Assembly (NCBI GenBank): GCA_963810525.1
Contig: CAWENB010000003.1
Location: 930,001 to 994,000 of the forward strand
Source of the DNA: JAICLK01 sp963810525
GTDB taxonomy: Bacteria > Patescibacteriota > Saccharimonadia > Saccharimonadales > UBA4665
DNA: 64,000 nt
Direction of reading: 5' to 3'
Shown here: piece by piece, positions 16,471 through 25,664 of the stretch
Position numbering within the stretch: position 1 is the first letter of the stretch
Layout: the number at the start of each line of letters is the position of its first letter
The notes under the pieces: generated by a model
What the model saw: only the letters and a program-made list of their open reading frames with translations
Database searches by the model: none
What the model was told of the DNA's origin: nothing
Program-made: the position numbers and the translations under genes

Positions 16471-17229
16471 ATGAGCGCAAGCAAACAACTCGTTACAGTT
16501 ATCATACCTTGCTACAACGAAGCGGCGAGTATTGAAAAAGTTGTCCATGATTTCCATGCCAGCCAGCTTGCGAACACTGCGTTTCAATTTGACCTGCTGG
16601 TCGTTGATAACGCGTCGATTGATGGTACGGCTGAAGTAGCGGCCCGAGCCGGGGCTCGGGTAATAACGGAAACTCGTCGCGGTAAAGGATTTGCGGTGCG
16701 CACAGGCTTCGCTAACATTGCACCCCAAGCAGATTATGCCGTCATGATCGACGGTGATGATACCTATGCGCCCCAAGAAGTGCTGCGTTTGCTTGAGCCA
16801 CTCTATCACGACTTCAGTGACGTAGTTATCGGCTCGCGTTTAGGTGGCAAAATTCACGGCGAAAGCATGACATATTTGAACCGGGCCGGCAATTGGGGAT
16901 TTACTCATATGGTGCGCTTACTGTATCGAACGAACGTCACCGACGTGCTGAGCGGGTATTTTGCATGGAAACGCAGCGCCGTAGAGGGGCTGTCGCCTCT
17001 TCTGAGCTCTGCCGGTTTCAGTATTGAAATGGAAATGATTACTAAAATGGCTCGCCTGCATTACATGGCCTGCTCCGTTCCCATCAGCTACCGCCAGCGC
17101 AGTGGCGAGACGAGTTTACGGCCTTTTCGGGACGGGCTGCGGATACTTTCGACGCTGGCACGCAATATCCGGTGGGAACCTCGGACGACGCCCTTTATTC
17201 AGGAATTGCCGATGAAGGAAGAGGCGTGA
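16471..17229 (+). CDS. Family 2 glycosyltransferase (dolichyl-phosphate-mannose synthase-like)
   Basis: A 252-residue GT-A fold enzyme. The N-terminus TVIIPCYNEAASIEKVV is the GT2 start, VVDNASIDGT binds the nucleotide, and DGDDTY at about residues 92-97 provides the metal-binding DxD. The C-terminal half contains SGYFAWKRSAV and YRQRSGETSLRPFRDG, typical of polyprenyl-phosphate sugar transferases. No transmembrane helix is seen, so it probably works at the inner face of the membrane on a lipid carrier. AAAGGAGG lies 7 nt before the ATG. It overlaps the next gene by GTGA, which implies coupled translation. Confidence 0.88.
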   Translation: MSASKQLVTVIIPCYNEAASIEKVVHDFHASQLANTAFQFDLLVVDNASIDGTAEVAARAGARVITETRRGKGFAVRTGFANIAPQADYAVMIDGDDTYAPQEVLRLLEPLYHDFSDVVIGSRLGGKIHGESMTYLNRAGNWGFTHMVRLLYRTNVTDVLSGYFAWKRSAVEGLSPLLSSAGFSIEMEMITKMARLHYMACSVPISYRQRSGETSLRPFRDGLRILSTLARNIRWEPRTTPFIQELPMKEEA

Positions 17230-18395
17230 AGGTTGCGACATTTGTAAGTTACCTGCCACCCCATACCGGAGGCATTGAAGTGGTGGCCGATGAACAGACC
17301 AGAGCTCTGGCGGTTGCCGGAAATAACGTACAGGTTATCACTAGTGCATGCGGCAGTTCCGCAGGAATGTACGCTGACGGCCACTATACGGCACGTCGTA
17401 TACGAGCGTGGAATTATTTTGAGCAGCGAATGGGTGCCGTATTTCCCTTGTTTACCCCTTCATTGTGGTGGTATGCGTATCAGGCGGTCAAGGAGGCTGA
17501 CGTGGTGCATGCGCATGACGCTTTTTATCTGACATCTTGGGCGGCGGCATTTTGGGCGTGGATGCTCGGCAGACCGCTGGTTGTTACGCAGCATGTCGGC
17601 ATAGTTCCGCATCCTCGGAAAGCCGTGATGGGTGCGCAGCGGGCGGTGTATGCCACGACCGGCCGTTTTGTGCTTCGATCTGCCCGTCGGGTGGTCGTGA
17701 TAAATCCGCTGGTACGGAATTTTTTATTAGAGCAAGATATTAAAGAACATCATATTGAATTCCTGCCGCACGGTGTTGATACTGGAAAATTCACCCCTGC
17801 ATCAGATACCGAACGGCTGGCGTTACGCCGTAAATACGGTTTACCGGCCGATAAGTTGCTGGCGTTATTCGTTGGGCGCTTCGTACCTAAAAAAGGGTTC
17901 GATACACTGCTTGCACTTGAGTCGATTGACGGACTTGAACTGGTGTTCGCCGGCGGATCGCGCCCGGCCGGGCACAATCGGCGTGACCATAATTTTTTAG
18001 GTGCCGTGAGCCGCGAAGCCATGCCGGATGTCTGTCGCATGTGCGATATTTTCGTGATGCCTTCACAAAACGAGTGTTTTCCGATAGCCACCCGCGAAGC
18101 GATGGCCGCGGGTTTGGCAGTAATAACGACCGACGATTCGGCTTATGCACACTATCAGCTAGATCGACGCCACATAGCTCTTATTCAGCCGACGAAGACC
18201 AACATTTCAGGATCGCTCATACGTCTGCTTCGTGACAGAGATAAACTTAAAGCGGCTAAACAATACTCCCGAAAGTTTGCGTGCGAACACTTCAATCAAG
18301 AAACCCAGCTCGCGAAACTGCTGCAAGTTTACAACGCTGTTTTGGTAGAAGGTTCGGCTCGGCGTGATCGCCACCCATACCGCTTGTGTCTATAG
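17226..18395 (+). CDS. Family 4 glycosyltransferase
   Basis: A 389-residue GT-B enzyme starting at the GTG that overlaps the preceding TGA. The N-terminal lobe begins with ATFVSYLPPHTGGIEVVADE, and the C-terminal nucleotide-sugar site is marked by LFVGRFVPKKGFDTLL and the E-x7-E type region SQNECFPIATREAMAAGLAV. Such enzymes build surface polysaccharide or glycolipids from UDP- or GDP-sugars. An in-frame open stretch upstream lies inside the GT2 gene and is not used. Confidence 0.9.
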   Translation: MKVATFVSYLPPHTGGIEVVADEQTRALAVAGNNVQVITSACGSSAGMYADGHYTARRIRAWNYFEQRMGAVFPLFTPSLWWYAYQAVKEADVVHAHDAFYLTSWAAAFWAWMLGRPLVVTQHVGIVPHPRKAVMGAQRAVYATTGRFVLRSARRVVVINPLVRNFLLEQDIKEHHIEFLPHGVDTGKFTPASDTERLALRRKYGLPADKLLALFVGRFVPKKGFDTLLALESIDGLELVFAGGSRPAGHNRRDHNFLGAVSREAMPDVCRMCDIFVMPSQNECFPIATREAMAAGLAVITTDDSAYAHYQLDRRHIALIQPTKTNISGSLIRLLRDRDKLKAAKQYSRKFACEHFNQETQLAKLLQVYNAVLVEGSARRDRHPYRLCL

Positions 18396-18479
18396 ACATG
18401 AAATATGATATTATGCGCTGGAAGAGGAACAGCGTGGGCTATTATACGTTCCGTCTAATTATTTAGGATTTAGGAACTT

Positions 18480-18977
18480 ATGGCCAAAGCGACGCCCAAG
18501 AAAGATTTAAAAGTCTGGCTGGTGTTTATGCAAAAATCACGCAGTCGTATCATTGTGGACGCCGTAATCGTAGTAGTGATTATGTCCCTGCTGAGCGTGG
18601 GTGCGGCGGCATTTCCGACTGTCAAGCATGCATTTGTTTTGGCCACGACCCATCAACCCGAACGGCTGACTGAACTGTATTTTCCGGCCGATCAGACACT
18701 GCCCGCTACCTATACCCCCGGCAAATCCTACATCGTGGCTTTCGCGATACACAATATGGAATACCGGACCACGACCTATCCGTACAAGGCTACGCTACAA
18801 TGGGGAAACTCTACGCAGGTGCTCAAAACTGGTTCCGTAACACTTGCCAATAGCCAGGAGGAGACAATCGATGTGCCCGTCGTCGCGCCGGCGAGCGGTG
18901 CACGTGTTGAGGTGGCCGTGTCATTGACGCGCCTGAACCAATCGATACATTTTTGGCTGACAAGGGTGAATAATTGA
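18480..18977 (+). CDS. Membrane-anchored extracytoplasmic protein, DUF1616-like domain
   Basis: 165 residues: a basic cytoplasmic N-terminus, one hydrophobic helix at about 24-46, then an all-beta extracytoplasmic domain. The stretch YIVAFAIHNMEYRTTTYPYK resembles the beta domain of DUF1616 proteins, which are often encoded near glycosyltransferases in surface-glycan loci. It lies between two glycosyltransferase genes and ends one base before the next ATG. Function unknown; a structural role in glycan export or modification is only suggested by location. Confidence 0.5.
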   Translation: MAKATPKKDLKVWLVFMQKSRSRIIVDAVIVVVIMSLLSVGAAAFPTVKHAFVLATTHQPERLTELYFPADQTLPATYTPGKSYIVAFAIHNMEYRTTTYPYKATLQWGNSTQVLKTGSVTLANSQEETIDVPVVAPASGARVEVAVSLTRLNQSIHFWLTRVNN

Positions 18978-18978
18978 C

Positions 18979-20847
18979 ATGAAAGAGGTAGTGGTAACCA
19001 CCAGCTGGGACGACGGCCATAAGCTTGACCTTCGTGTGGCTAAAATGCTGGAAAAATACAACCTGCCGGGAACTTTCTATATCGCTCCGCGCGATCGCGA
19101 ATTTGAAGCCGTAGACCGATTGACCGACGCCGAAATTAAAAACATAGCCAAATCGTTTGAAATAGGCGCACACACCATGACTCATCCGAGGTTGCCGAAG
19201 GTAAGTGACGGAACGGCCGGCAAAGAAATTACGGAATCCAAAAAGTACCTGGAAAAAGTTACCGGCAAACAGGTTTCCTCGTTCTGCTATCCCGGCGGCA
19301 GCTATAAAGCGCGCCATGTCCGTATGGTGCGCGAAGCCGGCTTCAGATACGCCAGGACAGTGCGCAGGCACGCATTCGGATATAGCGGATTCCCGTTCGA
19401 GGCAAGGACGACTATCCATACCTACAACCATTTTCTGGATCTTTGGAAAATAGCCAAATTCGCCCGATTCAATCCCGTGCGAACCGTGCGGTATTTCCAG
19501 TGGGATGTATTAAGCAAGGCGATATTCGATAGTGTCTGCGAACGCGGCGGCGTGTTTCACCTGTGGGGACATTCATGGGAAATTGACAATCATGGCGATT
19601 GGGAAAAGCTGGAGTCTGTCTTGCGATACATTTCAGGGAGAAAGAATGTGAGGTATGTGACCAACGCCGAACTGGCAACGGTCTGGCCGAAGCGACTATT
19701 GCTCGCAATGCCTTACTTCCCGCCGCATTTCGGTGGGATGGAAGTTTACGGGTATCATGTCGCGCAGGCCTTACAGCGTCTGTTCGGATGGGAAGTGGTG
19801 GTAGTGACTTCCGGCGGACGCGGATTGGTGAGTGCCCAAAGCGGTACGCTGGACGGCTTGCGCGTGTACCGTTTGCCGTATTGGATAAAAGTTTCCAATA
19901 CACCGGTTAATCCATTATGGTTTTTCAGCCTCAGGCGGATTATTAAACGCGAGCATATTACTCTCGTCAATACGCATGCACCTGTGCCTTTTATGTCTGA
20001 CGTGGTGATACGGGCAGCCGGTGAGGTGCCATCGGTGATGACTTATCATACGGTTAGCATGCGAAAAGGACGCGCGAGTGTGGACTGGTTGATCTCGTTT
20101 TACGAAAAACAAATCCTGCCACGTACTCTACGTGCCTGCCGGTACATTATTTGTGCCTCTCCTGCTGTACGTGATACCTTTCTTCGAGCCTACCGTGAAT
20201 GTTCGGACGTGGTGTCGCCGGGCGTCGATACTGATCTGTTTACACCGTCGGAAAAGCAACCGGGACACGAGATTCTGTTTAACGGCAGCCTGGAAAAAAC
20301 CAACAGCTACAAGGGGCTGGATAGGTTGCTCGAAGCCTTCGCGATTATATCGGAAAAAATGCCTGAGGCCCGTTTGACTGTCGTCGGTTTTGGCTCGGGC
20401 ATGGCCGACTACCTGGCAATGGCGGAGCGTTACGATATAACTGATCGGGTGCACTTTACCGGTCGACAGGATCGAGATGCTCTGCCTCGTATTTACCGTC
20501 AGGCGGACATATTTGCATTGCCTACGCGGCATGATAATTTTCCGCTGGTAATTCTAGAAGCTATGTCATCCGGATTGCCGGTGGTTAGTACGCCGATTGG
20601 TGCCATTCCGACTATTATCGATGATATGAAAACCGGTTATCTGGTACCGCCGAATGACGTAGAGAATCTGGCAGCGAAACTGGTCGGGCTTTTGGCTCAT
20701 CCAGAGCAAGTGAAGCGCCTTGGCCGAGCGGGACGCGTTCGGGCAGAGCAAAAATTCAGCTGGAACGAGCAGACCCGCAAGACGAACCGGCTGTTTCTGG
20801 AGGTGCTGGGTATGACGGCGGAAGATAGTGATGAGCATCAAACCTGA
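18979..20847 (+). CDS. Fusion of polysaccharide deacetylase (NodB) and family 4 glycosyltransferase
   Basis: A 622-residue two-domain protein. Residues 1-235 are a NodB-homology (CE4) deacetylase: catalytic Asp11-Asp12 in TTSWDDG, metal ligands His65 and His69 in HTMTHP, FCYPGGSY, and the late HLWGHSWE motif. Residues from about 238 form a GT4 enzyme, beginning RLLLAMPYFPPHFGGMEVYG, with the EFT donor-site region HDNFPLVILEAMSSGLPVV near 525-545. Deacetylases remove N-acetyl groups from amino sugars; the fusion suggests deacetylation and the next glycosyl transfer act on the same lipid-linked intermediate in the cytoplasm. No signal peptide is seen. The reading frame is continuous with no weak junction, so a real fusion is likely. 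Confidence 0.9.
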   Translation: MKEVVVTTSWDDGHKLDLRVAKMLEKYNLPGTFYIAPRDREFEAVDRLTDAEIKNIAKSFEIGAHTMTHPRLPKVSDGTAGKEITESKKYLEKVTGKQVSSFCYPGGSYKARHVRMVREAGFRYARTVRRHAFGYSGFPFEARTTIHTYNHFLDLWKIAKFARFNPVRTVRYFQWDVLSKAIFDSVCERGGVFHLWGHSWEIDNHGDWEKLESVLRYISGRKNVRYVTNAELATVWPKRLLLAMPYFPPHFGGMEVYGYHVAQALQRLFGWEVVVVTSGGRGLVSAQSGTLDGLRVYRLPYWIKVSNTPVNPLWFFSLRRIIKREHITLVNTHAPVPFMSDVVIRAAGEVPSVMTYHTVSMRKGRASVDWLISFYEKQILPRTLRACRYIICASPAVRDTFLRAYRECSDVVSPGVDTDLFTPSEKQPGHEILFNGSLEKTNSYKGLDRLLEAFAIISEKMPEARLTVVGFGSGMADYLAMAERYDITDRVHFTGRQDRDALPRIYRQADIFALPTRHDNFPLVILEAMSSGLPVVSTPIGAIPTIIDDMKTGYLVPPNDVENLAAKLVGLLAHPEQVKRLGRAGRVRAEQKFSWNEQTRKTNRLFLEVLGMTAEDSDEHQT

Positions 20848-21964
20848 CGTGGCGTCCAAGCCAGCGATTACCCATATTATCGGCTACTATCCGCCCCATC
20901 TGGGAGGCTCGGAAAAAGTGGCTGAAGCACTGTCTGAAATGCTGGCCGCACGAGGCTATGGCGTTCGCGTACTGACTTCTGATGCCGGCAGTCACGATAG
21001 CCGGCAAATTAAGAAATCGCCGTCGAGTTTGGATGTCAGACGACTCAAATCTTTTGAATTTGCGCATACACCGTTTATGCCGGCGCTGCTTTTTCAGCTA
21101 CTACGCCTTCCCCGACGAACCGGTGTGTTACATCTGCACATTGCCCAAGCTTATTATCCGGAATTGGTGTGGTTGACTTCGAAAATCAGGCGCATGCCCT
21201 ATATTGCTCATTTCCACCTCGATGTGCAGCCCTCCGGACGATTCGGCAAATTGTATGTAGTGTACAAGGCGACGGTGTTGAAGTTTGTGATCGCACATGC
21301 CACGCGCGTGGTTGTCTTTTCGGAAGAGCAGAAACTTTTAATTATCGATAAATTCGGCGTATCGGCAGACAAAATTGCGATTATACCAAACGGCGTGGGT
21401 GATGAGTATTTTATGCCGGTGAAACGTGATTACCGCAAATCGGCGCATAACTTACTGTACGTGGGGCGATTGTCCCCGCAAAAACGCGTGCATATATTGA
21501 TTGAGGCGCTCGCACAAATGAACTCGAATGTCACACTGACCATTGTGGGCGATGGTGAAACTTACGGGGAGCTCAAGGCTCTGGTAGGTAGGTTGCGGCT
21601 TACCAACGTCCGGTTCGAGGGGCGGAAAGACGCATCGGAGCTTCGGCAATACCTGCGTGAGGCCGATGCTTTTATAGTCGCTTCAGAAGTGGAAGGCATG
21701 CCGCTGTCGGTTCTCGAAGCCATGGCGGCCGGCTTGCCGGTTATAGCAGCCCGGGTGCCAGGCCTGACTGAGCTGGTGCGCAACGTCGGCATAGTAGTCG
21801 ATAATCCATCTGGTTCAACCTTTGCGAAAACACTTGACGAGCTGTTACCCCAATCACAGGAAATGGTCCGGCTGTCGAGTCAAAGCTCGGCTGCCGCTAT
21901 CAACTATACTTGGGATCGTGTCACTGACTCGATCGAAGCATTGTACCGGGAGGTGGCTCAGTGA
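20828..21964 (+). CDS. Family 4 glycosyltransferase
   Basis: A 378-residue GT-B enzyme. N-terminal acceptor lobe starts ITHIIGYYPPHLGGSEKVAE; the donor lobe has LLYVGRLSPQKRVHILIEAL, TIVGDG and the site EVEGMPLSVLEAMAAGLPVI. Starts are GTG at 20828 or the adjacent ATG at 20831, both inside the end of the fusion gene (about 20 bp overlap), and the stop overlaps the next GTG, so the gene is embedded in the operon. Substrate cannot be told. Confidence 0.9.
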   Translation: MMSIKPDVASKPAITHIIGYYPPHLGGSEKVAEALSEMLAARGYGVRVLTSDAGSHDSRQIKKSPSSLDVRRLKSFEFAHTPFMPALLFQLLRLPRRTGVLHLHIAQAYYPELVWLTSKIRRMPYIAHFHLDVQPSGRFGKLYVVYKATVLKFVIAHATRVVVFSEEQKLLIIDKFGVSADKIAIIPNGVGDEYFMPVKRDYRKSAHNLLYVGRLSPQKRVHILIEALAQMNSNVTLTIVGDGETYGELKALVGRLRLTNVRFEGRKDASELRQYLREADAFIVASEVEGMPLSVLEAMAAGLPVIAARVPGLTELVRNVGIVVDNPSGSTFAKTLDELLPQSQEMVRLSSQSSAAAINYTWDRVTDSIEALYREVAQ

Positions 21965-24306
21965 GAATCACGCGGGATAAATTATATGTCGGGCTGACGT
22001 ATATTTGGGCGGTGTTCGTGATTGTTGGCTGGCGAAAGTTCAACAACTTACAGATTTTAAACATTGCCGGTTTTTTGGCACTTATGTTTATACCAGGATT
22101 GCTGACGCATCTCAGCATGCGTAGAAGCCGGCAGAAGCTTCCGTTTTGGCATCAGTTTGGTCAAGTCATAGGTTGGAGCATCCTGGAAGTACTGTTGTGT
22201 GTACTGTTCTTTAACACAGTTCTACCCCATCTGCACGTGCCCCGGCCACTCGACAGGCACCCGCTTCTTATCGAACTTAGTGCGCTCTACGCTGGAATAG
22301 CCATTTGGAGCTGGCCTCGCCTTAAGAGATTCAGCTACCGGCCGCTTCCGGTGCGATGGCGGCCGCTGCTTCTGGATTTCGCAGTAGGTATCGTACCGGT
22401 ACTGTTTGTGGCGCTGAGTGTCTTAGGCGCTCTGAGTCTCAATAATGGCGGAACAAATCTATTTACACTTTTTATGCTTATCGGCATGGGCGGTTACATG
22501 GTGCTGCTCTATTGTTTACGGAACCGGCTTCGGGATAACACCTTTGCATGGGCGATTTATATGATGGGGCTATCACTGCTTCTTATGACGTCCTTACGAA
22601 GTTGGTATATTACCGGTCACGACATTGAGCGAGAGTATCGGGTTTTCCAAATCACCAAACAAAACGGCGTGTGGAATATCGCCGCCTTTCGCGATCCGTA
22701 TTATGCTTGCTTGAGTATTACGATCCTGCCAACCGTGATCGCCAATCTGCTTGTGGTTCCGGACCCGTATATTTACAAGGTTTACTTTCAATTATTCTTT
22801 GCGGTTGTGCCGGTGTTGGTATTTTTGTTCATGCGGCGGTACCTGTCGCGGAGTAAAGCGTTTCTCGCGGCAGTGTATTTCATAGCATTCCCGACTTTCT
22901 TTACCGATATGTCGATGTTAAACCGGCAGGAAATCGCGTTTCTGTTTTTGATCCTGATGCTTCTGGTCGTATTGGAAAAGCGTATGGCCCGGCACTATCG
23001 CCAGCGTTTATTCATGGCTTTTGGTATCGGCTTGGTTTTGACGCATTATTCCACTACTTATTCGGCTATCTTTATATTAATTTTAGTGGTTTGCAGCCGG
23101 CCGGTCTTTTGGTGGCTCGTGGCGCGCTATAAGAATTTGCGTATATTTCGGCAAACTAATATATCGCTGCCGCTGAGACGCACGGCGCGATCTGTTCCTA
23201 ATATAACGTTACTTATGGTTGCGGGATTGGCGATAGCGGCAGTGCTGTGGAATTCGGTGCTCACGAATACATCTACGGCCGGCAGCGTACTACGCACCAC
23301 CATCAGTAGTATTACAAAGGGGTTAAATGAAGACAGCCGCTCCAATGACGTTTCGTACAGCTTGCTGTCCGGCGGCAACGCTGATCCCTCTCAGCAGCTG
23401 AAAGCGTTTCAAAAGCTCAAAGTGGAGCCGGCCCGGGTGAATGCCGCAAAAGACACATACTATCCGGCGTCGGTCGTCAACCGCTATCCATTGCAAGTGG
23501 TGCCTGAAAGCGTACAACCGCTTACGGAAATCGGTCGCTTGCTTGATCGCGCACATGTAAATGTGCAGTCACTGAACTATGACTTGAAACAGACTTCCGC
23601 CAAACTACTCCAGCTATTTGTTGCAATCGGGTTAGTATACACGCTCTTCCGTCGCAAGCTAAGCCGGCAGCTGGAGCCGGACTTTATGCTGCTGTCAGTA
23701 GCTTGTGTGGTATTTTTGGCAATCCAAATTGCGCTGCCCTATTTATCAGTGGCGTATGGTCTCTTGCGGGCTTTCCAGCAGTCCCTGATGGTTATCGGCC
23801 TGTTTTTGGTGGTGGGCACCTATGTGCTGACGATGCGGTTCAAAAACCCCTGGCTCAAGCACGGGGTGCCGCTGGCATTGGCGGTAGTATTTTTCCTTTC
23901 TTCCACCGGAGTGATTTCGCAAATGCTTGGCGGTTATCAGGAACTGTTGCATTTGGATAACGGCGGACAATATTATGACACGTACTACATGCATAAACAG
24001 GAAGTTGTGGCCGATTACTGGTTGGCCGGGGCGCTGAAGCAGCCTGACGGCCAGGCCGACGTGCAAACCGATTTATTCACGGCCAACCGTTTCGGTTCGC
24101 TAACCAATATTGACGCAGGCGAAGATATGACCCCCGGCATCGTCGAGCAGCATTCATATGTCATAGTCGGCTATACCGCCACAACCAAAGACCAGGTGAC
24201 CGTTGATTTCAGTGGAAATCTTATCACCTATAAATATCCCAAGCAATTTTTGAACCAGAACAAAAATCTCATATACAACGACGGTGGTACCGAGATTTAC
24301 AAATAA
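21961..24306 (+). CDS. Large polytopic membrane protein, DUF2206-like
   Basis: 781 residues with about 14-16 hydrophobic helices, starting at the GTG that overlaps the previous TGA. The central region RDPYYACLSITILPTVIANLL followed by MLNRQEIAFLFLILM and LVLTHYSTTYSAIFILI matches the pattern of DUF2206 membrane proteins, which are GT-C-like and often occur in surface-glycan loci. A long soluble loop lies at about residues 435-530 and a soluble C-terminal tail of about 130 residues follows the last helix. It closes the operon; likely role is polymerisation or transfer of lipid-linked sugars, by inference. Confidence 0.65.
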   Translation: MRITRDKLYVGLTYIWAVFVIVGWRKFNNLQILNIAGFLALMFIPGLLTHLSMRRSRQKLPFWHQFGQVIGWSILEVLLCVLFFNTVLPHLHVPRPLDRHPLLIELSALYAGIAIWSWPRLKRFSYRPLPVRWRPLLLDFAVGIVPVLFVALSVLGALSLNNGGTNLFTLFMLIGMGGYMVLLYCLRNRLRDNTFAWAIYMMGLSLLLMTSLRSWYITGHDIEREYRVFQITKQNGVWNIAAFRDPYYACLSITILPTVIANLLVVPDPYIYKVYFQLFFAVVPVLVFLFMRRYLSRSKAFLAAVYFIAFPTFFTDMSMLNRQEIAFLFLILMLLVVLEKRMARHYRQRLFMAFGIGLVLTHYSTTYSAIFILILVVCSRPVFWWLVARYKNLRIFRQTNISLPLRRTARSVPNITLLMVAGLAIAAVLWNSVLTNTSTAGSVLRTTISSITKGLNEDSRSNDVSYSLLSGGNADPSQQLKAFQKLKVEPARVNAAKDTYYPASVVNRYPLQVVPESVQPLTEIGRLLDRAHVNVQSLNYDLKQTSAKLLQLFVAIGLVYTLFRRKLSRQLEPDFMLLSVACVVFLAIQIALPYLSVAYGLLRAFQQSLMVIGLFLVVGTYVLTMRFKNPWLKHGVPLALAVVFFLSSTGVISQMLGGYQELLHLDNGGQYYDTYYMHKQEVVADYWLAGALKQPDGQADVQTDLFTANRFGSLTNIDAGEDMTPGIVEQHSYVIVGYTATTKDQVTVDFSGNLITYKYPKQFLNQNKNLIYNDGGTEIYK

Positions 24307-24337
24307 ATTCATAAATTCTCCAAATATTTGGTATACA

Positions 24338-24366
24338 TTGTGTTGATTTAGTGCTTACGCTACACT
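24338..24366 (+). promoter_or_regulatory. Possible promoter of the glycoside-hydrolase-like gene
   Basis: TTGTGT (24338-24343), 17-bp spacer, TACACT (24361-24366), about 17 nt before an AAAGG ribosome site and the ATG at 24390. Both hexamers are imperfect. Confidence 0.35.
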
Positions 24367-24389
24367 GAAGTTTTCGAAAGGTAGTCACT

Positions 24390-25664
24390 ATGAAGCGCAT
24401 CTATCGGTTTCGGGGATATGCGAGCAAAAAAGGTCGAATCCGCCAGAATTTTTCCATTTTTAGAGGGTTCAACTCATTGTATGTATACCGAAAACCAATA
24501 ATAATTATTGTCATCCTCCTCTTATTTGTGTCGGGAGCGTTTATTGTGTGGGCTGAATTGCCGAAAGCCTCATCGGCAAAATCTGCATCGCCAGGCAAAG
24601 CTTCGATTGTGCGGTACGTCAAACCGCCGAATGGCTTAGCTAAGCCATTCGGTATGGCACTGGGCGACACGTTGCCATTTTTGAGCGCCCGGCAGCTAAA
24701 TAAGGAGCTGAACACGATTGCTGCGATGGGTGTTGGCTGGATTCGTATAGACGTGTCCTGGGCCGACGTGCAGCCGCAGGATGCACAGCACTATGATTGG
24801 TCGGGTCTAGACCGGGTCATTACGTCCGCAAACCGGCATCATATACAGATCCTCGGCATACTTGCATATACGCCCGTCTGGGCTGCGCCGAGCAGCTGCC
24901 CCGTCCGGTCAAGTCAGAAATGCGCTCCATCGAGTGATGCTCAATTTGCGGCGTTTGCCTCGGCCGCAGTACAGCGGTATGCGCCGCAAGGGGTTCATGA
25001 TTGGGAGATTTGGAACGAACCCAATTTGCAAGGTTTTTGGGAACCTGCACCGAGCCCACGGGCTTATACGAACTTGCTTAAGGCTGCGTTTATGGCCATT
25101 AAATCCAAAGACTCCAAAGCTATGGTTGTCTCGGGAGGTTTGGGGCCGCTTGACGGCGGCAGTAAGAGTATTCGCCAGCAACCGTTCTTAGCCGGCATGT
25201 ACGCCTCCGGCGCTCGGCCATATTTCGATGCACTGGGCTACCACCCATACTCTTTCCCGGCACCTCCGTCATATGTCATAAGCTGGAGCGGCTGGTCAAC
25301 CATGGCCGATATTTCAAATAGCATCCGTTCGATTATGTCTGCGAATGGCGACGGTATGAAGCCAATATGGATTACCGAATACGGCGCGCCCACAAACGGA
25401 CATGGAACCGAAGCAACACCGAACAACCTTAATTTCAATGCCATGCCGGACCATGTCAATGAAGCTTTACAGGCCCAGATGCTTACCCAGGCAACGGAGT
25501 CATATAAGTTTACGCCGTGGCTCGGCAACTTCTTCTGGTATTCCTACAAGGATCTTGGGATTTCAACCGATACTACTGAAAACTTTTTCGGATTGCTGCG
25601 CTATAACGGCAGTTATAAGCCCGCCTACTACGCGTACCGCCAGGCTATTAACGGTGGCAACTAG
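24390..25664 (+). CDS. Membrane-anchored glycoside hydrolase, GH39/GH5-like
   Basis: A 424-residue protein: basic cytoplasmic N-terminus, one transmembrane helix at about 36-56, then a (beta/alpha)8 clan A glycosidase domain. The acid/base Glu210 lies in EIWNEPN and the nucleophile Glu330 in WITEYGAP; MGVGWIRIDVSWADVQP is the typical first strand. Such enzymes cleave beta-glycosidic bonds in polysaccharides. Its place beside a glycan-synthesis operon suggests trimming or remodelling of the cell's own surface polymer, though use of host glycans is possible. It converges with a second glycosidase gene, and both stop codons fall within the same CTAG at 25661-25664. Confidence 0.8.
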   Translation: MKRIYRFRGYASKKGRIRQNFSIFRGFNSLYVYRKPIIIIVILLLFVSGAFIVWAELPKASSAKSASPGKASIVRYVKPPNGLAKPFGMALGDTLPFLSARQLNKELNTIAAMGVGWIRIDVSWADVQPQDAQHYDWSGLDRVITSANRHHIQILGILAYTPVWAAPSSCPVRSSQKCAPSSDAQFAAFASAAVQRYAPQGVHDWEIWNEPNLQGFWEPAPSPRAYTNLLKAAFMAIKSKDSKAMVVSGGLGPLDGGSKSIRQQPFLAGMYASGARPYFDALGYHPYSFPAPPSYVISWSGWSTMADISNSIRSIMSANGDGMKPIWITEYGAPTNGHGTEATPNNLNFNAMPDHVNEALQAQMLTQATESYKFTPWLGNFFWYSYKDLGISTDTTENFFGLLRYNGSYKPAYYAYRQAINGGN

